Notes: generated by a model from the letters alone, not told the origin. Counted from the stretch's first letter, positions 51,228-61,800 are shown. The stretch: DNA of 64,000 bases from Qipengyuania_C sp046254955 (GCF_046254955.1 NZ_JBJXRG010000003.1:141812-205811), one strand, 5' to 3'. Numbers and translations: made by a program.

Positions 51228-52175
51228 ATGGAAAAGCATCTCTCCGTGTCCGCCCGTCTTGCGGCCGTCGCTGGCGCCTCGGCAATCGCCTTGGGCCTCG
51301 CTGCGCCTGCAAACGCCCAAGCCCATACGCATGGGCTGATGCTGCCGACCGCGGCTGCTTTCGTGAGCCAGGTCGAATGCTTCCAGGCGAATCGTCCGAC
51401 TTTGCGCCAGCAAGTCATGGGAAATCCTCAGCTCAGCAAGAGCGCCGCTATCCTCGGCGGTGCAAGTGCACTCGAGCGTATGCGCATGGCGCAATCTAGC
51501 GGCGGCGCTTCGACCACGATCGCGAGCTACGTGCCAAACCGCAAGGTACAGCCAGCAGCTGGCGCGATCTCTCAAACCCAGAGCTGCAGCACTTACAGTT
51601 CGACCGGTGTCAGCAGCTTCGCATCCATCCGCAAGCCCGCGGCTGCTCGAGGGAACGACATCCTTGCAAGCAATCGTATTTCGATCCGGACGACCATGTT
51701 CGACAGCGCCTGGAACAGGGTTCGCAATTCGCAGCTGAGCAAGTCACGTGCTGCGCGTTTCCTCGGTTCCCGTCCGTCCGATCGTCTCGAACTGATCCAC
51801 CGCGTCAACCGGGTTACCAACCAGCGCATCCGCTACGTCGAAGATCGGGTACAGTGGGGTCGGGCTGATTTCTGGGCCGGAGCGAATACAACGATCGTCA
51901 CCGGCAAGGGTGACTGCGAAGATATCGCGATTACCAAGATGCAATTGCTGATCGCCAATGGATTCAGGTCGGAAGATCTGACGCTTTCGATCGTCAAGGA
52001 TATGATCCACGGGTCGGACCACGCTGTACTGCTCGTCCGTTACAACGGCGGGTACCTGATGCTCGACAATGTGACGGATCGTATCCTCGATGGCTCGAAG
52101 AGCAATGAATATCGCCCAATCTTCAGCTATTCGGACCACAAGTCCTGGCTGCATGGATATGCCGTAGATGTCTGA
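51228..52175 (+). CDS. LapG-like periplasmic cysteine protease (BTLCP family)
   Basis: A 315-residue product with a signal peptide (cut near AAPANA, residue 30). The bacterial transglutaminase-like cysteine proteinase core begins near residue 185: VNRVTNQRIRYVEDRVQWG, then the catalytic Cys230 in GKGDCEDIAITKM, His265 in SDHAVLLVR and Asp280 in LMLDNVTD. LapG-type enzymes clip LapA-type adhesins and release them. About 150 extra residues, Ser-rich with Cys51 and Cys120, precede the core. It converges with the adhesin secretion operon, the expected partner. No LapD homologue is visible in the window. Confidence 0.9.
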   Translation: MEKHLSVSARLAAVAGASAIALGLAAPANAQAHTHGLMLPTAAAFVSQVECFQANRPTLRQQVMGNPQLSKSAAILGGASALERMRMAQSSGGASTTIASYVPNRKVQPAAGAISQTQSCSTYSSTGVSSFASIRKPAAARGNDILASNRISIRTTMFDSAWNRVRNSQLSKSRAARFLGSRPSDRLELIHRVNRVTNQRIRYVEDRVQWGRADFWAGANTTIVTGKGDCEDIAITKMQLLIANGFRSEDLTLSIVKDMIHGSDHAVLLVRYNGGYLMLDNVTDRILDGSKSNEYRPIFSYSDHKSWLHGYAVDV

Positions 52176-52215
52176 TTGGCTTGCGCCGCACGGTTTTCGG
52201 CGGCGATGAAATCAA

Positions 52216-53502
52216 TCAACGTTCGGTAAGCGCCTCGTCGAATGCCTTGGCAACAGGCTTGAACAGGTACTGCAGCACAGATTTCGATCCGGTGATGATC
52301 TCTACATCGCAGACCATTCCGGGTACAATCGGCAGGCGCTGCCCATCACGCTCGATAAACGCTTTATCGGTCTCGATGATCACGAGGTAATAGGCTTCGC
52401 GTTCGACCTCGTCATAGATCGAGTCGGCGCTGACATTCTGCACTATGCCCTTGAGGCCTCCAAATACCGAGAAGTCGTAAGCGGTCACTTTAACGTTTGC
52501 CGGATCACCGACCTTGATAAAGGCGATGTCCGAAGGGCTTACGCGTGCCTCTACGAGCAGTCTGTCGCCCACGGGGACGACTTGCATGATCGACTCACCC
52601 GCATTCACGAACCCGCCAATGGTGGTGATCTGGACGTCGTTGACAATACCGTCAGACGGCGCGCGCAGTTCGTTGCGCTGCTGACGCGCCTCGGCTCCGC
52701 GAATGGTTTCCTGGTTCACTGCTATTTGCGTGTTCACATCGCTTTGCTCGGCCAAGGCCTGCTGGCGGAATTCGAGACGTGCAGATGATAAATCGGCCTG
52801 CGCCTGATTGATTGCCGCCCTTGCCCTGGCAACTCCTTGGCGAGCAGCGGAAAGGCGCCCTTCCAGATCGACGAGTTCGCGCTGCGCACTGAGCAATTCT
52901 GTTTGCGGAACGATGCCTTGCTGCGCCAGCGGCGTCAGCATGTTCACTTGCTCACGGGCCAGACTAACACTCGACTGCAACGAGCTGACAGTTGCCTGCC
53001 CCTCGGTCAGGTCGCGGCGGCGCTGCTCGACAGCAGCGGCCAAAGAAGATTCGCGGCTACGTGCGGTCGCAACTCTGACTTCAGTCAGGCGTCGTTCTTC
53101 CGAGCACAGAGTGCCTGGCTCGCAGCCAAGCTGGCCGCCATCAGCCTCGCTCGCAAGACGTTGCGAGCGGGCGCGCAGGCGCTCCGTTTCGGTGCGTAGC
53201 TGGCCGAGCTCAGAGGCAGACTGCGCATCATCAAGCCTGACGAGCAGCTGGCCCTGCTTCACGGTTTGCCCTGCCCGCACGAGGATCTCTGCCACAACGG
53301 CAGGCTCAGACGGTTGAACAAGCTGCGCCTTACTGGACGGAATCACCTTGCCCATACCGCGCGTGACTTCATTCACCGGGGCAAGCGATGCCCAGATCAC
53401 CAGCAATACAATGCCGATCGCACTCACTGCGATAAGACGCCTGCTGGCATCCCATGACGCGAATGTTTCGCGCCAGGAACTGAACCTTTCGCGCATTGTC
53501 AT
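52216..53502 (-). CDS. HlyD-family type I secretion adaptor
   Basis: A 428-residue periplasmic adaptor with one membrane helix at residues 23-42 (LIAVSAIGIVLLVIWASLAP). A lipoyl half-motif (VAEILVRAGQTVKQGQLLVRL), a long coiled-coil hairpin with two Cys (LGCEPGTLCSEE), the second lipoyl half, and a C-terminal barrel (VPGMVCDVEIITGSKSVLQY) follow; this last segment is typical of HlyD/LapC. It bridges the ABC exporter and TolC. It overlaps the SleB gene by 4 nt. Confidence 0.93.
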   Translation of the reverse strand: MTMRERFSSWRETFASWDASRRLIAVSAIGIVLLVIWASLAPVNEVTRGMGKVIPSSKAQLVQPSEPAVVAEILVRAGQTVKQGQLLVRLDDAQSASELGQLRTETERLRARSQRLASEADGGQLGCEPGTLCSEERRLTEVRVATARSRESSLAAAVEQRRRDLTEGQATVSSLQSSVSLAREQVNMLTPLAQQGIVPQTELLSAQRELVDLEGRLSAARQGVARARAAINQAQADLSSARLEFRQQALAEQSDVNTQIAVNQETIRGAEARQQRNELRAPSDGIVNDVQITTIGGFVNAGESIMQVVPVGDRLLVEARVSPSDIAFIKVGDPANVKVTAYDFSVFGGLKGIVQNVSADSIYDEVEREAYYLVIIETDKAFIERDGQRLPIVPGMVCDVEIITGSKSVLQYLFKPVAKAFDEALTER

Positions 53503-54557
53503 GACTGCTGCTCCGCCATTTCACCACTCTCGAGCGATGCATCTGCTCCGTGGTTGCCGAGTGTGGCGCGATAGGATGAACTGGCCGTTACCGGATCGGG
53601 TATCGAGGGGCGCCAAGCCTTGGTCGTGTCGATCCTGCCGCCCACATCATGATCGGCGTGCCGATCCGTCACATCGCGAACTACGGTTAGGCCGGGAACG
53701 AATTCCGGCTCGGGCGGAAGCATCTCGACATTCGCCGCGAGACGGCGGCGTAGACGTTCGAAATCGAGCGCCGGGATTGTTTCGCGGCCGGACCAACGCC
53801 GGTTGAATGCCTCAGAGGAACCCCAGTTGCCCTTGAAGCGATAGAAAATGTGCAGGCCGATTTTCTCAAGCTTGCCAAGCTTGAAAGCCCAGCGTGGCAA
53901 TACGTAATCGGCATGATAATGCGTTGCGGTGCCCACACTCTGCTCGGTTCGGCCAGCGAGCGCAGCGAGAGCGACTTCCCGCGATTTCTGCCACTTGGTG
54001 GCCATCGGACGGCGCAGTAGCGAGCCATCGCAGGTGAAGCTGAATTGGCAAACGCGTTGGTTCGATCCTTCGTAGACGACCCCGCAAACCGAATTCGGAT
54101 AGGCCGAATGGCGCATGCGGTTGAGAATTACCTGGGCTACTGCCCGTTTGCCTTGGGTGGGCTCATTCGCAGCCTCGTAGTAAACCGCCTGCGTCATGCA
54201 TTTGAGCGCGGTATCATACTCCTGCCCCGATTGTGGCAAACCGCTGACTGCGGAGATCCGTTCGAGCGATCCGGCGGCCATCGGGATACGGGAATTGCGT
54301 GCCTGCGCGCTTTCGCCTTGCAAAACCAGCAGGGCACCCTCGCCCTCGTTTACAGTGTTGAGCGCGACCATCTCCGCCTGTTGCTTGGCGGCGCGTTCGA
54401 CTTCCGCTGCGGCCTCGGCGCGGTTGTCGACCAGCCAGATTCCGCCGGCTGCACTCGCAGCTAAAATTCCAACCACCGCGCTCGGCATAAGTGGCCGGCG
54501 ACCTCCGCCGTCGGCACTTTCGTGTAGCGAAGCGAGGATATCGCGCAGCTTTCTCAC
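53499..54557 (-). CDS. SleB/CwlJ-type cell-wall hydrolase inside the T1SS operon
   Basis: A 352-residue protein with an N-terminal membrane helix at about 24-43 and a C-terminal hydrolase_2 domain. The catalytic Glu128 lies in TQAVYYEAANEP, then AQVILNRMRHSAYPNSVCGV, CQFSFTCDG, and THYHADYVLPRWA. The family cleaves peptidoglycan glycan strands. It overlaps the ABC exporter gene upstream and the HlyD gene downstream by 4 nt each, so it is fully built into the secretion operon. A Pro/Arg-rich tail follows the domain. Confidence 0.9.
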   Translation of the reverse strand: MRKLRDILASLHESADGGGRRPLMPSAVVGILAASAAGGIWLVDNRAEAAAEVERAAKQQAEMVALNTVNEGEGALLVLQGESAQARNSRIPMAAGSLERISAVSGLPQSGQEYDTALKCMTQAVYYEAANEPTQGKRAVAQVILNRMRHSAYPNSVCGVVYEGSNQRVCQFSFTCDGSLLRRPMATKWQKSREVALAALAGRTEQSVGTATHYHADYVLPRWAFKLGKLEKIGLHIFYRFKGNWGSSEAFNRRWSGRETIPALDFERLRRRLAANVEMLPPEPEFVPGLTVVRDVTDRHADHDVGGRIDTTKAWRPSIPDPVTASSSYRATLGNHGADASLESGEMAEQQS

Positions 54558-56680
54558 GACATTCCCCCTGCAGCAGCGGTAATCTGCTCCTTGGGACCGT
54601 CAGCGACCACCCGCCCCTTGTCGAGAACGATGATGCGGTTGCACAGCGAGAACAGCGCCGGACGGTGGGTCGAGATGACTAGCGTCTGGTTTGTCTGCAA
54701 GGCACCGCCAAGACGCTCTACGAAGAGCTTCTCGGTCTGGCTGTCCATCGCCCCGGTCGGCTCATCAAGGAAAAGCAGTTCGGAGGGGCTTACGAAGGCG
54801 CGAGCCAGCGCAAGGAAGCTGCGTTGCCCGCCTGATAGCTTGTTGCCATGTTCGCCAACCGCGCGGTCGAATCCTCCAGAGTCGCGCGAGAGGAACTGAT
54901 CCGCGCCAGTAATCCGCAGCGCTTCGATCATGGCTTCGTCAGTCGCCTCGGGCCGGCCAAGGGTCAGGTTGTCTTTAATCGACCCGGTGAAGACATTCGC
55001 GTCCTGCCCGACGAAACGATATGCATTGCGGATGTCCTGTGGGCGGAACTGTCGACTATCGATTCCGTCGATCAACATCGATCCCGACGTCGGCTGATAA
55101 AGACCGCACAAGACACGTCCGAGCGTGGATTTGCCGGAAGCCACCCTGCCGACAACAGCAATGCGTTCACCTGGTTCAATAGTGAGATCGAGATCCGAGA
55201 GCGCCTCGTGCGTCGCCTCGGGATAGGCAAAGCCAACTTTCTCCATTCGGATCGTGGCAGAACGGACTTTGGCGGGAATCGAAAGGCTACCTTGCTTGCG
55301 CTCATCCTCGCCTTCGAACAGCTGATCTATACTGGTCAGCGTTTCCTTGGCCTGACGTGCGCGTGTTAGCAGATAAGCGATCTGGCCTGCCGGTGCTAGC
55401 GAGCGCGATGAAAGCATCACGATCGCGATGATCGCACCCATCGAAATATCGCCATTGGCGAACAGATAATAGCCGCCGATGATGAGTGAAATATTAGAGA
55501 CTTGCTGGAAGGTCGAGGCGAGCCCGACGGCCATCGAGCTGATCTTGCGCAGGCGCGCCTGTGAGTGTGCGCCGATTTCGGCGAGGCGATACCAACGGCC
55601 GACCATGCCACCTTCGCTAGTCATGCTCTTGAGCGTTTCCATGCTTGAGAGCGACTCAACGAGGAGTGTCTGCTGCAGGCCATAGTCGGTCTGTGCATCC
55701 TGCGATGCCTCTGTCACCTGTTTTTGCAGTCTCCACCCGGCCACTGCCATACCGATCATGGCGACGATCGGGATGAATGCGAGCCATCCGCCGATATAAG
55801 CGATCGCGGCGACGAAGATGACGAGAAACGCGAGATCGACCATCAGCACGACGGTGGTTGAAGCGAAAAAGTCGCGTACCGAGGCATATTCAGAGACACG
55901 CGCGGCGAGCGAACCAGTATGCCCCTTGCGCGCCCACAACGGGGTCGTGAGCAGGCGGCCGTAAATCTTTTGGGAAAGCTTGAGATCGAGGCGCTTACCG
56001 ATCTGGTCGACCACATTGCCCCGCGCCACGCGCAGACCGTATTCGAGCGCGAATGCCAGCACGACACCGACCGCTAAGACCCATAATGTGGATTCCGCGC
56101 GATTGGGCATCACGCGATCATAAACATTCATAGTGAAAAGCGGCAGCGCAAGCGCCAGCAGATTGATGATTACCGAAGCCAGAATGACCGGGCGGAACGC
56201 ATCGCGTTCCTTGTGGACTTCACTCCAGAACCAGTGGCGGCGACCTTTCGCATACCAAGGCGCCTCGCTTTCGCGCAGGCTATCCGGATCGCCGAAAACG
56301 CTTAAGAAACCGCCGTCGAACTGCTCGGACACTTCGCTTTGAGGAACCCAAACGCCATCACGTTTCTGTGGAGTCCAAAGCAGAATCTCATCGTCGCGCA
56401 CTTCCTGCAGGATAGCCACGCCATCTTCGCGCAAGTTGACGAGCGCCGGAAACAGGTTGGGATCGCGCGGCAAACGGCCACCGCGGCGGGGAATGAAGTT
56501 CATCCCCACCATCTCGATGGCCGCTCCGGCTTGGTGAAACGGCAGGCTGCCGTCCGGCCCACGCGCAAGCGTGGTAAGTTGAGTAGGCGCAAAGGCTACA
56601 CCGAAACGCGACGCCAATTCGGCAACCGCCTCGGTTAGAGGATCAGATCCAGTCTTCGCCTCTACTTGCTCCTGCAACAC
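54554..56680 (-). CDS. Type I secretion ABC exporter (LapB-like)
   Basis: A 708-residue inner-membrane ATPase/permease. Residues about 10-130 form a C39-peptidase-like domain with no catalytic Cys, so it probably docks rather than cuts substrate. Six helices lie at about 160-430. The nucleotide-binding domain has a Walker A variant VGRVASGKST near 510-518, signature LSGGQRSFLALARA, Walker B LLFLDEPTGAMDS and H-loop STHRPALF. Length and degenerate N-terminus match LapB-type adhesin exporters. Confidence 0.93.
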   Translation of the reverse strand: MLQEQVEAKTGSDPLTEAVAELASRFGVAFAPTQLTTLARGPDGSLPFHQAGAAIEMVGMNFIPRRGGRLPRDPNLFPALVNLREDGVAILQEVRDDEILLWTPQKRDGVWVPQSEVSEQFDGGFLSVFGDPDSLRESEAPWYAKGRRHWFWSEVHKERDAFRPVILASVIINLLALALPLFTMNVYDRVMPNRAESTLWVLAVGVVLAFALEYGLRVARGNVVDQIGKRLDLKLSQKIYGRLLTTPLWARKGHTGSLAARVSEYASVRDFFASTTVVLMVDLAFLVIFVAAIAYIGGWLAFIPIVAMIGMAVAGWRLQKQVTEASQDAQTDYGLQQTLLVESLSSMETLKSMTSEGGMVGRWYRLAEIGAHSQARLRKISSMAVGLASTFQQVSNISLIIGGYYLFANGDISMGAIIAIVMLSSRSLAPAGQIAYLLTRARQAKETLTSIDQLFEGEDERKQGSLSIPAKVRSATIRMEKVGFAYPEATHEALSDLDLTIEPGERIAVVGRVASGKSTLGRVLCGLYQPTSGSMLIDGIDSRQFRPQDIRNAYRFVGQDANVFTGSIKDNLTLGRPEATDEAMIEALRITGADQFLSRDSGGFDRAVGEHGNKLSGGQRSFLALARAFVSPSELLFLDEPTGAMDSQTEKLFVERLGGALQTNQTLVISTHRPALFSLCNRIIVLDKGRVVADGPKEQITAAAGGMS

Positions 56681-56707
56681 AAATTACCTGCCTATTCCCC
56701 GTCATGG

Positions 56708-58099
56708 TCAGTCGGTCTTTTCCCGATACTGAAGCTCAGCAGGCGGCGGCGGGCCATAGTTGTACTCAGAACGCTCGTTCTGACCAGCACCTTCGCCCGG
56801 AGCTACCTGAAGTGATTCAAGCAGGACGTTAGTAGCAGCAAGTGCCTGGTATTCCGCGAACTGTTTGCTGAAGCGTGCCGTTTCGAGACGCACCTGCGTA
56901 TTGAAACGGGTGTTCTGCGCATCGAGCACATCCAGCAGCGAACGGCGACCGACGTTGAACTGGCTGCGATAAGACAGCAGCAGGTCGTCACTCACCTGGC
57001 TCTGGCGAGTCAGCTGCGAAGTGATGTTGGTCTGTGCTGTCATCGCCGTATAAGCACTGCGCACATCTTCCTCGGCGAGACGCTGCACCTCATGCAGGCG
57101 ATACCGCGACTGGCTGGCCCGGCGCACCATTTCCTGGTGTTTGGCGCGATTGATCCCGCCATCAAATACATTCCAGCGAATGTAGGCACGTCCCATGATA
57201 TCGTTGGTTTCGCCCTGGAATCCGTCAATATCTTCGCCAACACGGCCGACAACTTCTACGCCAATTGTGGGGTAGAGATCGCCCTTGGCCGAGCGTTCGA
57301 GCCCGTGAGCCGCATCGACATCGGCTTGTGCTTCATTGACCAGCGGATTGTTGAGGCGTGCGAGGCCGACAGCCGCGTCAACGGTTGGTGCAAGATTGCC
57401 GCTCAAATCGGGTGGAGCAACCACGTTGCCGATATCGAGCCCCGTCAGGCGGCGAAGTGCCGTCTTGGCGTTCTCGAGATCTTCGATCGCTTCGGTCTGG
57501 CGCACCAGAGCCGACTGCAGTCGCTCTTCAGCCTGTTGCTGGTCGGCGACGGAGATCGACTGCTGACGCACACCTTCAGCGAGATCGTTCGAAAGCGTCT
57601 CGTGGAAGAGGACATTGTCCTGCGCCGCAGCAACAACGCGCTGCTGGAGCATGACGTCAAAATACTGACGTGCGATCTGCAATGCGATGAATTCCGAACG
57701 CTCCTCGACACGCAGCGACGCACCATCGACGCGTGCAGCCTGCCGCAGCAACTCGCCGCGACGACGACCGAAATCGATCAGCGTCCAGTCACCACGAATG
57801 TTGGCTTCCAGCGGATAGAGTTCATCGTCTGCGATACCCAGCGTACGGCGGGTATTGTTCTCCAACCGGCGAATGCCGGCCGAAGCCTCAATATCCACGC
57901 GCGGCGCATAAAGGCCTTCGGCCTGGCGACGCTCGAACTCGATCGCTTCCTTGTTGAATTGTGCCTGCAGGATTTCGGGGTTAGCCATCATGGCCACCTC
58001 GACAGCTTCCTGAAGCGTTGTTGCGTTTTCCTGAGCGACAGCACTACCCGCAGTTCCGGCGAGCAGGGCAGCCATCAGAGCCAGTTTACCCTTGAACAT
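56708..58099 (-). CDS. TolC-family outer-membrane channel
   Basis: A 463-residue protein with a signal peptide cut after AVA (residue 22). The duplicated TolC helical repeats are visible: TTLQEAVEVAMMANPEILQA and FNKEAIEFERRQAEGLYAPR, with later DLLLSYRSQFNVGRRSLLDV (LapE-like). It forms the outer-membrane exit of the type I system. It lies 11 nt after the OmpA-family gene and 27 nt before the ABC exporter gene. Confidence 0.93.
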   Translation of the reverse strand: MFKGKLALMAALLAGTAGSAVAQENATTLQEAVEVAMMANPEILQAQFNKEAIEFERRQAEGLYAPRVDIEASAGIRRLENNTRRTLGIADDELYPLEANIRGDWTLIDFGRRRGELLRQAARVDGASLRVEERSEFIALQIARQYFDVMLQQRVVAAAQDNVLFHETLSNDLAEGVRQQSISVADQQQAEERLQSALVRQTEAIEDLENAKTALRRLTGLDIGNVVAPPDLSGNLAPTVDAAVGLARLNNPLVNEAQADVDAAHGLERSAKGDLYPTIGVEVVGRVGEDIDGFQGETNDIMGRAYIRWNVFDGGINRAKHQEMVRRASQSRYRLHEVQRLAEEDVRSAYTAMTAQTNITSQLTRQSQVSDDLLLSYRSQFNVGRRSLLDVLDAQNTRFNTQVRLETARFSKQFAEYQALAATNVLLESLQVAPGEGAGQNERSEYNYGPPPPAELQYREKTD

Positions 58100-58110
58100 A
58101 ATGACCCCCG

Positions 58111-58815
58111 TTACTTCGCGGTAATTTCGACACGGCGGTTTTGCGGATTACGCTCACCGTCGACAGTTGGAACACGCGGCTCGCTTTCGCCCTTCCACGA
58201 TGTCGCGATATTCGAGCGATCAATGCCCATCGAAACAAGGAAGTCGGCGACTGCATTAGCGCGGGCCTGCGAAAGACCTTCGTTGTAGGCATCGCTACCC
58301 GAACGGTCGGTATGTCCGACAACATCGAGCTGCGACCAATTACATGCGGCTGCCCGCTCATTCACGAAGTCGAGTGTCTGCGATGCCGAAGCCGGCACCT
58401 CAGCCTTGTCGAAATCGAAGAATACCGTGCCCGCGAGTTCGCGATCGCACACCACCGGAGCCGGCGGCGGAGGAGGTGGAGGCGGTGGAGGCGGCGTCAC
58501 ATACATCAATTGCGAAGCGAGCACGCATTTGCGTATGCTGACTTCGTCCTTGGTGCGTGACTTCAGGAAGCCCAGTGCGATACCGCACTGCACTTTCGCC
58601 TCATTGGCCCACATATAGCGATTGTCATCTGCTGCGATAACTGCGCCATCAGTGCTCACGCCTAAAGCGGCATCGTAGCGCTGCTGGATCTCTCCGCGCA
58701 GGCTGCTGACATCCATCGCGAGCAGTGCATCGGCATCGCCTTGTGCCCAAGCCGTTACCGGCATGGCCGCGACGAGCGCTGCCATGGCAACCGCTGGTCT
58801 CGTCAAAACGCTCAT
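58111..58815 (-). CDS. OmpA-family protein with a polyproline linker (T1SS operon)
   Basis: A 234-residue protein with a signal peptide cut near TAWA (residue 24). The N-terminal half is of unknown type, with two Cys (VQCGIALGFL and IRKCVLASQL). Eleven consecutive prolines, encoded by mixed codons, form a rigid linker. The C-terminal OmpA domain has TVFFDFDKAEVPASASQTLD, VVGHTDRSGSDAYNEGLSQA and NPQNRRVEI, predicting peptidoglycan binding. Position between the adhesin and TolC genes suggests a role in anchoring the secretion apparatus or adhesin. Translation of the polyproline probably needs EF-P. Confidence 0.87.
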   Translation of the reverse strand: MSVLTRPAVAMAALVAAMPVTAWAQGDADALLAMDVSSLRGEIQQRYDAALGVSTDGAVIAADDNRYMWANEAKVQCGIALGFLKSRTKDEVSIRKCVLASQLMYVTPPPPPPPPPPPAPVVCDRELAGTVFFDFDKAEVPASASQTLDFVNERAAACNWSQLDVVGHTDRSGSDAYNEGLSQARANAVADFLVSMGIDRSNIATSWKGESEPRVPTVDGERNPQNRRVEITAK

Positions 58816-58846
58816 TCCATATTCCCCCGTGCTAAACTGCTGTCCA

Positions 58847-61800
58847 TCATGCTGCTGCAGCGAGTGCGCTGGCGTCTTCGGCCATGTCCACAATGAGCGA
58901 CCCTTGGAACATCGCGCCGGCATTTACCAACCCGATATCAAGCACATCATGGCCTTCATTCACACTATCTGCAAGCTTCATTGTTACTTCTTGTGTCCCG
59001 GCGAAGTAATCGACAATCGCATCAATCGCTTCGTTATCCGACACATCGCTCATGGCTTCGGCCAGTGCGACCTGCTGCGTTCCGGCATCTTGCGTCGATT
59101 GGGCACCATCTGCCGTCATTGTCAGGAGCGCATCCATTGCCGCATCGACGTTTCCGCCAACTGCGAAAGATGCATCCGAAACCTCACCGGTCGAGCCATC
59201 GGCCCAGGTGAAGCTTGCAGTGCCGTGCACAGTGACGTCGCCGCCAGCTGCATCATAGGCGATGCCATCCGAAGTCAGTTCGATCGAGGTGATTCCGGCA
59301 TCCGAGAGGCTGACGAATTCACCCGCATCAGAGTTACCGTCGAGGTTACTATCGAGCCATACTCCAAATTTACCATAAGTGGAGTCGGACGCGTCGAGCG
59401 TACCGTCGCCATTGGTATCGTAATTGGCTGCCAGTGCCTCAAGGTCTGTCATATCCTCGCCGCCGAAAACAAATTCGGAAGCGTCGGTGACCATTCCGTC
59501 GGCATTGATGTCATAAGCCAGGATCGCGCTGCCTGCGGCAACCCAAGCGGTTTTGGCTTTAACTCCATCTCCACTATAATCATACGCGATGCCGGCATCG
59601 AGGCTGCTGAACGCATTGCCCCCACCATCGAGATCGAGCACAACCGGAGCTACTGGTGGGCCAGAGCCATCCTGGTCAATCGTAACGTCGATTGTGCCAT
59701 CCGCGGTGTCGCCGTCTTCATCGGTGACGGTGACGCCTACGCTCAGCTCAATGTCGTCGCCAGCGTTGAAGCTGCCGATCGAGAAGATGCCAAGGTCAAG
59801 GTCGTCCTGCGTCCAGTCTTGGCCAGCGTCGTCGAGTACCGTGACAGCAACACCGTTGAAGGTGTTTGCGCCCGTGCCGATTGCATACTGGTCGCCTTCC
59901 TGGAGGCCACCAATGGTGACCCAGGTCTCACCGCCGCCACTGTTGAATTCAACGGTAATTCCATTTTTGGTTTGCGAAACTCCGTCAGCAATATCGAATT
60001 CAATTGGAGCTCCACCGTTGAACTTATTGACCGTCACCTCAGTGATCTGAACTGAGTCGCCACCAAAGCCGTCTGTCGGATCTGTATCCGGCGCCTGGCC
60101 ACTCGCCAACGTTGAGTCGAGCGCGTAGACGTCGATCCCAGTGGTCTGGGCCTGATTGCCCTGAACCTGAGGAATAAACTGCTGGAAGCTCGATGTGTCT
60201 TCCTGCCCTGTCCAAGCCAATCCGGTGTCAACATTCCCGCCATCTGTGGTGATGCCATTCAGGAAGTCGATCCGAACGGTCTGGCCTGCGCTAACCGATT
60301 GGTTCGCCGCACCGATCGAGTCGGAGTCGGTGTTGACCGTAACCTGCGTTCCGTTGTCACTGGCAGAGAGCAGCACATCGACTTCGGTACCGTCGCCCAC
60401 GTCTTCGCCAATTGTTCGGAAGCTCACATTGCCCGCAGCCGAACTGGTCAGGTCGTTGAACTCGGTAGACGTGCCGTTCGACAGGTTCTCCAAGATAGTG
60501 AGCGTGTACTCACTGGTACTCGGATCCAGCTCGAAGCGGAAGCCTTCAACGCCCGTGTCATGCGAAGCGCCAGTCGTCGCCACCAGATCGCCATTCGGAG
60601 CAATGTAGTAAGTCAGCGCAACGCCGCCCACTGTAACCGGCTCAAGCGTGTTCTGATCAATTACAGCCGTGCCGTCGAGCGAAGCTGCGAAAGCAATCTG
60701 CGCCGGGGTGTCTGCACCAATCGAGAGATTGAGTGCCTCGGTGATCGCCTGCGGCACGAGCGGATCGGTTACATCGTTGATGAAGCCGCTATCTGGAGTG
60801 AAGTCCAGCGGCGCATCATCACCGAAGTTGATCGTCAGTGTGCCGTTGACCGATTCACCCTCACCATCCGAAATCAAGTAGCTCAGGTCCATCGACGCGA
60901 TGTTAGCGAGAAGTTCACCATTATCACCGCCAGCATGCAGGAAGTTCTGAAGCAGATTCACCTCATATGCACCGGTCGAAGTGTCGGTGACCTCAACCGT
61001 AAACAGGTCGGTTCCAACACGCGATGCCTCAGGGCTTGCGGTGATGGTTGCGGTCAAAGTATTCGTACCCGCATCCCAATCAAAGGTAACGATATCGAGT
61101 CCGGCAACCGCTGAAGTCGCGTCCAGGTTGGCAAAGCTGAAGCTGCCACCAGAGCTGTCAACACCGAAGCTACCGCCAAGCGTGCCTACCCACAGAGTTT
61201 CGTCACCCTGGCCGGCAACCGCGTCGCCGACATCAGCATCAAGGTCATCATTCGAGTTGTTACCGCCGGTGAGACCATCGTCATCCAGCAGAGCCGTAGC
61301 CGTGCCGGTTACCGGGCCACCGTCCGTCAAACGAACCTGGAAGGTTGCCGTGGTCGTGTCACCGTCACCGTCCACGATCGTGTAGGTGAAAGTTTCAACC
61401 TGGTCAGCATACGGATCGGTAATGTCTGTTGCCGAGGTATAGACAAGGTTGCCGCCATTGATCGTTACCGTACCACCCAGGCTTCCTGCCGAGATGTTGG
61501 TCACTGAAGGCGAACCAGCACCGTCAGCACCAAAGTTATCATTGGCGATGATCTCGGCTACCGTCCCGATTACGACACCTGTCGCGTTATCGTCGACCGT
61601 CTCGATTTCACCATCATTGGTGGCCGTCGGGACATCGTCGACGATGCTAACGGTGATCGTTCCCTGAACCGTGTTGCCGTTGGCATCCTGAGCTTCGTAG
61701 GTGAACACCTCGACAGCATCGCCAGTATAGACGTTATTGCCGTTGTTGCCGCTCTGGTCCGGATTCGTCAGGTCGCCATCAACCGGGCTGGTCAGCGTGT

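Noticed and set aside
57092..58288. 398-residue plus-strand frame antisense to tolC
   Set aside because: Shadow of the TolC frame; no ribosome site or recognisable domain.
58763..60055. 430-residue plus-strand frame antisense to the adhesin and OmpA genes
   Set aside because: It mirrors the low-stop codon pattern of the repetitive gene, has no family motif and crosses two genes with clear functions.
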